The position numbers and the translations under genes were made by a program. Positions 57,548 through 64,000 of a stretch of DNA of 64,000 bases are shown here, in pieces; within the stretch, counting starts at the first letter, position 1; each line of letters begins with the position of its first letter. Under the pieces are notes generated by a model. That model was not told the origin of the DNA, ran no database searches, and worked only from the letters and a program-made list of their open reading frames with translations. The DNA comes from Oncomelania hupensis (taxonomy: Eukaryota > Mollusca > Gastropoda > Littorinimorpha > Pomatiopsidae): assembly GCA_036898135.1 (NCBI GenBank), contig CM072527.1:4635373-4699372 (forward strand), given 5' to 3'.

Positions 57548-58019
57548 TTGTTTCTTTCAAGAAAGAAAGAAACAATGATGACATCAGACAAAAACAACAA
57601 GCAAGCAAGAAAGAAAGAAACAAGCAAGCGAACAAACATCTGAAAATAAAGCAGCATAGATCTAGGTTATTTGCAAACAGCAACACGCTGCTAGTACTAT
57701 TCTTTAGCATTACGGCATAGGCTAGCCTAATGACATTTTGGTGGCATACTAAATAGTGTGTCGTCTCTGTCATTTCTTTCTCACCATCCCCATGCATATA
57801 AAGATACACATATCCAAACCGACACACGTCTGTGTAAAATGTAAACTCACCTTATCAATATTGTCTTGGGCTAGAATCGCCACAACATTGTTAGAAACAC
57901 ACACACCAGCTCTGCTACAGAGCAGAAAGTACACCCTGTGAGTGTTCATACTAAAATTGCTGAAAATATTGAGCACACTTCTCACGCAGGACTCCTAATG
58001 GAAAAATCCACTCAGATGT
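57548..58019. other. Unassigned interior of the inverted-repeat element
   Basis: A/T-rich, with GAAA and CAAG repeats just after the RT break. No frame matches RNase H, integrase or a transposase. A second LTR was not seen. Confidence 0.4.
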
Positions 58020-58545
58020 AAAGTATTCTAACTGCCACTTTCCTTGTTCTCATAGCAAAGACGTTTGGGAGGAAAATTATTCTAAGCGGTACTTAAAATA
58101 TATTTTTGGGGTTTGGGAAGAAATGTTTGAGAGGAAAAGTATATTAACTGACTCTTAGAATAGTTTCTTCATTTTTGAAGAAACCATTTTGAGAGGAAAG
58201 GTATTCTAAGAGGTAGTTAGAATAGTTTACTTCGTTTTCAAAGACACATTTCGAGAGGAAATCTATTCTAACTTACACAGTTAGAATAGTCTTCCTCCCT
58301 TTCTAATAATATTAGAAAATATTTGAGAGGAAAACTACTCTAACTGCCATATATAATACTTTTCCTCCAAACATTTTCTGACGACAAAGATAGAATATTT
58401 TTTTAAAGGGCTATAACTCTATCATTTTTTAAGCTACAGTTCTGATATTTTGACAGAAGTTGCCCCCCTCTATGGCTATTTAAACCATGGGAAAAACTCA
58501 ATTTCGGTCAAAATGTCACTTAGAATAGTTTTCCTCTACACCCGC
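58020..58545. repeat. Right subterminal inverted-motif cluster
   Basis: About ten alternating copies of GAGGAAAACTATTCTAA or its reverse complement TTAGAATAGTTTTCCTC, with variants such as GAGAGGAAATCTATTCTAAC followed by AGTTAGAATAGTCTTCCTC near 58252-58298. Each forward/reverse pair is spaced to form a hairpin. Confidence 0.85.
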
Positions 58546-58591
58546 GTCACCTATATGCGAAAGTGTCGTGTGACTATAATCTACAAACAAC
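58546..58591 (+). mobile_element. SINE family A, 3' part of the split copy
   Basis: GTCACCTATATGCGAAAGTG followed by TCGTGTGACTATAATCTACA and a short A/C tail, then the right target duplication GACCTCTATCG. This completes the copy begun at 54001. Confidence 0.95.
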
Positions 58592-58602
58592 GACCTCTAT
58601 CG

Positions 58603-59041
58603 CCCTCTTCCTTGCTGACCACACTACCTCCCACCCTTCACTCACCCCACCTCCTTCCCTAAATACACCCACCAAATCTCATTCTTTTGCAGTTATACCG
58701 CGATGACCTATGCCCCGAATCTTCTGAAATTAAAGAGAGAATGGATCCCCTTAGCCACGCCATCCTCACATCTCTATACTTCAAGAAACCGATTTTGTAC
58801 AAAAGTAGATATTTTACGTGAGGAAAGCTGACTGAAGAATTCTCGACACAATTCTGTGAACTCAATATATGGCTTCCTAGTTCTCGGTGTAGAGGGTGAA
58901 ATCTTGGGAGTAAAGTTTGTGTAACAAAGTGCATGTATTGTGGTGAATAAGAAATTGAGCGTTCAACGAACCTCGGGTTTTCATGTTATAAATATTATTT
59001 TGTTTAAATCTATCTCTTTCTCTCTCTCACTCTCCCTCCCT
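58603..59041. other. Non-coding stretch
   Basis: No gene recognised. A CT/CCCT-rich patch precedes the next element. Confidence 0.35.
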
Positions 59042-59053
59042 CCATCCCTCCCT

Positions 59054-59759
59054 ACCCCTTGGGGTCATGAGCAATCTTGCCACTGTAGATTGTTCAAACC
59101 TATAAAGGGAACAGTGAAAGCCACAGTTGAAAACCTGTCTTTCCTTTATAGGCAAGACAGATTCACTGCGGCAACAGTACCCCCGTTGGAGTGCCGGGGT
59201 TTTTCAGTATAAATAGTATCCCCACTTTATGGAAATTTAGTGCTTTAAATTCCCACTGTCGCTGTCTTCCTCATTTACTCTTTCCTATTCCTGCTGTCCT
59301 TCACTCTGCTATACTATCTTCTTCTTCGCTAGATCAATGACCTACCTTTTTTCTTGAAAACTCTTCCTGGACAAGACTCCTTGTTTGTGTATGAGGTCTG
59401 TTGGATCAGCTTGGGAGTGTTGGACGCTTTCTGCCGGGTGGTCACTAGGGCTTCCTATGATTGTACTATTTAGCACTATAGGCATTTTATATGTATGTGT
59501 TTCATTGATGATTTATAATGATGTTTGTATTCTATTTTGTTTTTGTAACCGGGGTGTTCGCGTAGTTGAGGTCAACCCTCAGCCGTCCCCCGCGTGGGAT
59601 GCCTTTATTGTAAAGTGACTGGCCGGTGGAGGGCATTCAATTTTCCCACTAGGGTTGTTTCGGCAGATCTTTTATGCGGATTGGGGGTTGTCCGGTCCTG
59701 ATTTGGCTCGGAGGAGTCCGCTGGACCTAAAGCAAGAATCAATCAATCAATCAATAAAA
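59054..59759 (+). mobile_element. 706-bp retroposon, second full-length copy with 12-bp target duplication
   Basis: Starts ACCCCTTGGGGTCATGAGCA, exactly like 35678, and ends in an (AATC)n tail. CCATCCCTCCCT flanks it on both sides (59042-59053 and 59760-59771). By eye the two copies differ only at scattered positions, implying recent activity. This copy keeps the 3'-region phrase GTAACCGGGGTGTTCGCGTA, also present in the reversed 9604-9841 copy. Confidence 0.88.
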
Positions 59760-59779
59760 CCATCCCTCCCTCTCCCCCA

Positions 59780-59782
<3 letters not shown>

Positions 59783-59810
<28 letters not shown>

Positions 59811-59811
59811 C
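59783..59811. repeat. (CT)n microsatellite
   Basis: Short CT run after a C-rich patch. Confidence 0.9.
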
Positions 59812-60306
59812 GATAATGATGATAAAGTTAGCATTGGAAGATAATATGCTTTCTATCTGAAACATTTTGTATGTCTTCCTATGCACATACAAATATATTA
59901 CATATAACAAAATAATTTTCTTCTGATCGTCTCTTTCCCCCCTTCTCGTTACCATTTTTTTAAGGCAAACATATACGTGTTATGATTATGTCATAGGGTT
60001 GGAAGACTAAAAACAACCGCATATCTGTTTCCTGCCTGCACGGCAGGGTAAGGGTTAATTGGCTTCCTGTGATATGATAACATAGCCAGGCCGGAACACA
60101 ATAACATGGAAAAGCCTGATGGGAATTGCACGCTGTGCTAACTTTGTCTCTCTCTCTCTCTCTCTCATACAGAGTGTCTGGGACTAGTCGAGGCCTTTAA
60201 CCCCTTATTGTCAAGTTGGGAATGAGAGAAAGATTCGTCTGGTCTCAGCTGAACTGTAGCATGCTGTCTTATGCTTTTTCATTTATGTATTCGCATTTTT
60301 ATGTAC

Positions 60307-60366
<60 letters not shown>
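60307..60366. repeat. (CT)n microsatellite
   Basis: About 30 CT units. Confidence 0.95.
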
Positions 60367-60369
<3 letters not shown>

Positions 60370-60506
60370 TCTCTCCCATTCTTTATTATATATGTTAATT
60401 TGTTAAAGGACAGATTGGAAGATTAGGCTTTATAATTAGTCTAAAATCCATAATAAATAAAAAGTTTAAAAGATTCAAAGTATTTTTCTCTGTTTCTCCG
60501 CCTCTG

Positions 60507-60508
<2 letters not shown>

Positions 60509-60558
<50 letters not shown>

Positions 60559-60566
60559 TCTCTCTG
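60509..60566. repeat. (CT)n microsatellite
   Basis: CT run with TTT interruptions near its end. Confidence 0.9.
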
Positions 60567-60569
60567 TTT

Positions 60570-62533
60570 CTGTCTATCTCTCTCTTCACCCTTCACCACC
60601 TTCATCAATTTCTTCTCCTCTCTTGCAAGCTACCCCCCACCACCACAACCACCTTTAACATGGGTTAAGAGCCGGTGTAGGATGAAAGCAACCACTGTGA
60701 GGAAAACCGGTTTACTGGGAGTGTTTTTTTCCTAGGAAAATGACACTGCACAGTGAGAAAAATAACACTCCCCCCCCTCCCCCCATCGGTGGAGGTGGGG
60801 GGGGGGGTTGAGGGGGAAGACTTCCACGAGAAAAACACTGGCGTGAACTGGGGATCCGACTGTCTCTGTCAAGAGGAGTGTCATTAGTCTCTTTGAAAAA
60901 TTGTACTGGCCTTTGGAACAAGCAAGACGCAGGATCTAGGAGGGAAAACAAACACACTTCATTCAGTGCTTATGGGTGTTTCTTCCTTCTACTATTATTT
61001 TCCTCGCTGCTTTGTTCATTGAATCAGCAGTCACACAATACAGTGCATTCTGTCTCTGTCTCTCTTGCTTTCTGTCTCTGTCTGTCTGTGACGGTGGTTC
61101 TGGGCTCTGCACAATGGAATGCTATTACCCACTCGTCTTTCGTCTGCGGAGATCGGCTAATGTATTCACCCTTTGACTATGCTTAATACATTTATATGTT
61201 TAGCCCGGTCTGTGTGCGGATAGGGTTATAGAGATAGGGAGAAAATGTTAAAAGATTCACTGACACACTAGCTCTCGTCTGGCTATGAAACATAGGTAGT
61301 CCAGCCACTTGTTAACAGTAAATATCTCACATTTATTTCCTCTACTCTATACATAATTCTCTAAACACTCTATTAACTTAAATGTCCAAATTCACTATTC
61401 TCCAAATTCACTTCGAATAGTTCGCTCCTTGATGGGTCTATGCTGCTACTGTTCTTGATATTTGCTACTGTCTCATCATTGGGCTATTTGTTCTGGTTGG
61501 CCTACTGTTCGTTTTCAGGAGAGTGGACTACCGCACAGTCCTTCTAGATCAGTGTGTGCACGTTTTTTGTGGCACTTAGCTGATTCGTTGAAGTGTGGTG
61601 ATGGTGTCTCCTCCTTGGTTGTTGACTATTGGGCTATCGTAGCTCAGTGCTTGATGCTCCACTGCAGGCCGAATGTCAGGGTTGACTCTTAGTGGTCTAT
61701 CTCCTGCATCGGACCAACAAGTCTGCTCGTCTGCAAAATATAAGACGAGTTTCTGCAACGCTTTGTATACTAAGGGTGTGCAGAGCGTCTCACTGATGGC
61801 AGAACCAGCCCTCAGTGATCGCTTCACTTATACAAACAAGGGACGAACATTCTTCTAAGTCCGTGCTCCACTAGAATCTCCAACATAATTCCTATACATA
61901 TACATACATCATGGCTAAACTAAACCCAGAAAGAAGTAATTAAAAATATACACTTTCTCCGGTCCAGCCACTGGTCTGCAATAATACACATAGGAGAAAC
62001 AACAGTTGGACAGTAGAGGCTACCTGGTGGTTTCGAAAACCGGTCACGGGTCAAAGTTATACAAACGTTCACAATCATAAAACATGGCAAGATTTTCACA
62101 AGCACAATCCAACAATAATATCAATAAATCGCGGTGAAACAAAAGATTGATCATTTACCTTTTTGACAATGTCAGGCTGTGGCTATACTGCGATGAATGA
62201 ATTTCACCCGTCATCTGCTTAGTCTGTTGCGAGGTCTTTCAGAGCGTTGCTCCTTTTCATGTGAGAGTTAGGCACAGAATGACTACCTAGCCTGGTGGTC
62301 AGCCAAAGCCCGCGAAATCTCGTGATACATGGGCGCCTTCTAGCGGGGGTGGCGGCTTTACGTCAGCTGGATGAGGTCACTGCCTACCTTATCTAGCCTA
62401 CACATGCTTAGCACAGTCCTGACTTCTGTCGTCTTCTAGGCAGCGACTTTAATATACAAAGGCTAAAGCAGGATAAACTATTAGAGGCTTGAAGCCTTAG
62501 TGCAGGGTCTAACTAGCCTCGCTTGACATTGTC

Positions 62534-62534
<1 letters not shown>
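60570..62534. other. Non-coding stretch
   Basis: Contains G and C runs at 60770-60815 and a repeated GTCCAGCCACT phrase (61291 and 61963). The minus-strand 83-codon frame at 61576-61827 and the plus frames are not recognisable. Confidence 0.35.
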
Positions 62535-62535
<1 letters not shown>

Positions 62536-62577
<42 letters not shown>

Positions 62578-62600
62578 TCTCTCCCTCTCTCTCTCTCTCG
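62536..62600. repeat. (CT)n microsatellite with CCCT interruptions
   Basis: CT run broken by CCCT. A second, (GTCT)n-(CT)n, tract lies at 62715-62785. Confidence 0.9.
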
Positions 62601-62717
62601 TCAATTTCAAATAAATGTTATGCTGTTATTCTGTGTGTTCTGAATTGTTTATTAAGGACTAGCTGTGAGGCAGGTCCATAGGACCTAATGCTATTCGGTT
62701 AAAGGTTTCGACTTCTG

Positions 62718-62775
<58 letters not shown>

Positions 62776-62987
62776 CCCCTCTCTCCCCTGATTGACCTTG
62801 TTTGTATCTATTTTGTTTAATTCAAAAACCATATTTTCCTACTACAATATTGTGCGATGGATGGTAATCGTCTTAAGAAAAATAAGCATACAAAATAATG
62901 TGACAATCCCTATCGTGATGTTCTTCGCATCACAAACTACTATTTGCATTAAATGGAGAGTAAAATTCTTTACTTGAAAAAAGGAGA

Positions 62988-63049
62988 AGACGACGACGAC
63001 GACGACGACGACGACGAAGAAGAAGAAGAAGAAGAAGAAGAAGAAGAAG

Positions 63050-63080
<31 letters not shown>
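62988..63080. repeat. (GAC)n-(GAA)n compound trinucleotide repeat
   Basis: About nine GAC units pass into about 21 GAA units. The Asp/Glu-rich plus frame and Phe/Val-rich minus frame across it are artefacts. Confidence 0.95.
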
Positions 63081-63081
<1 letters not shown>

Positions 63082-63439
63082 GAAGAAAGCGTTTACATTA
63101 AAAGGCAGTTTATTGGTTATGCCCTGACCTCCAATAGATATGCAATTTGGGTGTGTGGTGTGGTAGCTCAAGGATTTTCACTTTCCCACGGCCGCCAACC
63201 ACCTAAAGGCCCAAGTTTATTCTCATTACATCTGCAGTTGGGGTGGAGTGGCGTAGTGCTGTGTCATTCACTGCGAATTAACAAAATGTATCACATAGAC
63301 ATTTCCGCCTTATTTATTTTTTTATTTATGGGGATTTTTTGTTTTGTTTTGTTTTTATTTTTTAAACGGTTTTTTTTTTTAAATAGAAGGTTAAACAAAT
63401 ATGTCAGTTTTAAAACTAAAATTTTAGCAACGGAACTGC

Positions 63440-63570
63440 GAGAGAGAGGGAGGTAAAGAGAGAGAGCGAGAGAGGGGAAGAGAGAGAGAGAGGGGGGGGA
63501 AGAGAGCGGTTTGGGTGGGCGAGAGCAGTGGATAGGGAGGGCGAGAGTGGGAGAAGGGGTGGGGGGGGGG
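63440..63570. repeat. (GA)n and G-run tract
   Basis: Purine-rich DNA with several GA runs and an 11-G run near 63560. Confidence 0.8.
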
Positions 63571-63695
63571 TCTGTGTATACGTATCGCAAGCCACACCCA
63601 GTGATGTTTTGATGCATTAAAGGTAAAGGTGCCCCCGTAACCTTTTGACCTTTAAAGAGGGAAGCGTTTGTGACTTCCCTTTTCTCTGAGCCTGC

Positions 63696-64000
63696 TTGAT
63701 GAGGGCGGTGCCTATCTCTTCTTCTGAAAAACTTGGCAAGATCCGCACGAGAGACAACATTGTCATAGGAACCTGGAATGTCAGGACCCTAACTGCGGAG
63801 GAAAAATTAGAAGAACTTGCCCACGAGCTGGGCCACTATCGGTGGAACATTTTAGGTTATCGGCGAACTGCGCTGAAAAGGCCTAGGTAAAACAACAACC
63901 AACAAAGGCAACAAGCTTTATTTCAGCGGGAGAGATAATGGGCACGAACACGGCGTTGGATTCTTGATCCACAAAGACATTCTAGCCACTGTCATGAGTT
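63696..64000 (+). pseudogene. LINE endonuclease domain, 5' end, truncated by the window
   Basis: The first frame (63696-63890) encodes MRAVPISSSEKLGKIRTRDN and IVIGTWNVRTLTAEEKLEEL, then LGHYRWNILGYRRT. The TWNVRTL and WNILG segments are hallmark N-terminal blocks of apurinic-type endonucleases in LINEs (the WN asparagine is the metal-site residue in this family). That frame ends in TAA, but the domain continues in another frame from 63913 as KLYFSGRDNGHEHGVGFLIH, ending in KDILATVMS at the window edge. A frameshift or short disruption at about 63880-63912 therefore separates them. This is probably the 5' end of the same kind of LINE whose 3' ends appear at 2.5, 9.4, 32.1 and 41.5 kb, although that identity cannot be proven here. 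Confidence 0.85.

Larger units (their letters stand above)
54149..58545. mobile_element. 4.4-kb terminal-inverted-repeat element carrying a truncated Gypsy retroelement
   Basis: Starts CGCGGGTCTAGAGGAAAACT and ends with the reverse complement of CGCGGGTGTAGAGGAAAACT. The match continues through ATTCTAAGTGAC, giving a 32-bp inverted repeat with one mismatch. Both end regions (54151-54560 and 58020-58545) contain many more copies of GAGGAAAACTATTCTAA in both orientations. The middle holds 5' Gypsy sequence (55138-57547). At the target only one or two bases (CG) could be duplicated. No transposase frame is visible, so the element looks non-autonomous and foldback-like. An alternative is that a Gypsy element inserted later and was then deleted. 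Confidence 0.8.

Noticed and set aside
57548..58019. A 3' LTR for the Gypsy element
   Set aside because: No stretch here resembles the region before the candidate primer site, and no polypurine tract is followed by a TG start.
62953..63456. 167-codon acidic Asp/Glu-rich frame
   Set aside because: The acidic part is the (GAC)n-(GAA)n repeat. The rest has no family resemblance and ends in purine-rich repeat DNA.

Overview
This window looks like nuclear DNA from a lophotrochozoan invertebrate, most plausibly a gastropod mollusc. That assignment is an inference from three things: many long GA/CT dinucleotide runs, tRNA-headed SINEs, and a non-LTR retrotransposon whose endonuclease and C-terminal wording I associate with molluscan genomes. 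There is no operon structure, no rRNA and no complete host gene. The open frames are mostly translations of microsatellites or fragments of mobile elements. The window is best read as intergenic or giant-intron sequence that has received several layers of transposon insertions.

Layout. 0-9 kb: a possible 5' non-coding exon with a splice donor near 607, microsatellites, and a C-terminal non-LTR retrotransposon (LINE) remnant at 2.5-2.95 kb. 9-20 kb: a second LINE remnant split by a reverse-oriented 238-bp insertion with a 14-bp target duplication, a partial copy of a 706-bp repeat family, SINE fragments, and a 230-bp direct duplication at 19.2-19.8 kb. 20-25 kb: a 584-bp foldback-like inverted-repeat element, a broken cysteine-rich (CXC-like) coding remnant, and a five-unit, about 160-bp tandem array whose units each carry a hairpin and a YY1-like motif. 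25-35 kb: minisatellites, a tRNA-like sequence, and more SINE and LINE pieces. 35-46 kb: a 706-bp element with perfect target duplications, an 878-bp element with Harbinger-style ends, a minus-strand LINE remnant carrying a 425-bp hAT-like MITE, and pentanucleotide (TGTAT)n DNA interrupted by a SINE. 46-54 kb: two SINEs with clear target duplications, a 51-bp tandem array, a 142-bp TA run and a 540-bp CTT tract.

The most striking locus is 54.0-58.6 kb. A tRNA-Thr-like SINE, still flanked by its own 11-bp target duplication, is split by a 4.4-kb element with about 32-bp terminal inverted repeats. The ends of that element are packed with degenerate inverted copies of one short motif. Inside it lies a 5' portion of a Ty3/Gypsy-type retrotransposon: a gag with a CCHC knuckle, an aspartic protease and the N-terminal half of a reverse transcriptase. 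All are in one frame, broken by three stop codons, and cut off before the YxDD motif. No LTR pair and no transposase were found. This is either retroelement capture by a foldback-type DNA transposon or a retroelement insertion followed by deletion. The window closes at 58.6-64 kb with a second near-identical 706-bp element, CT-rich DNA, and the start of a LINE endonuclease domain that runs off the end.
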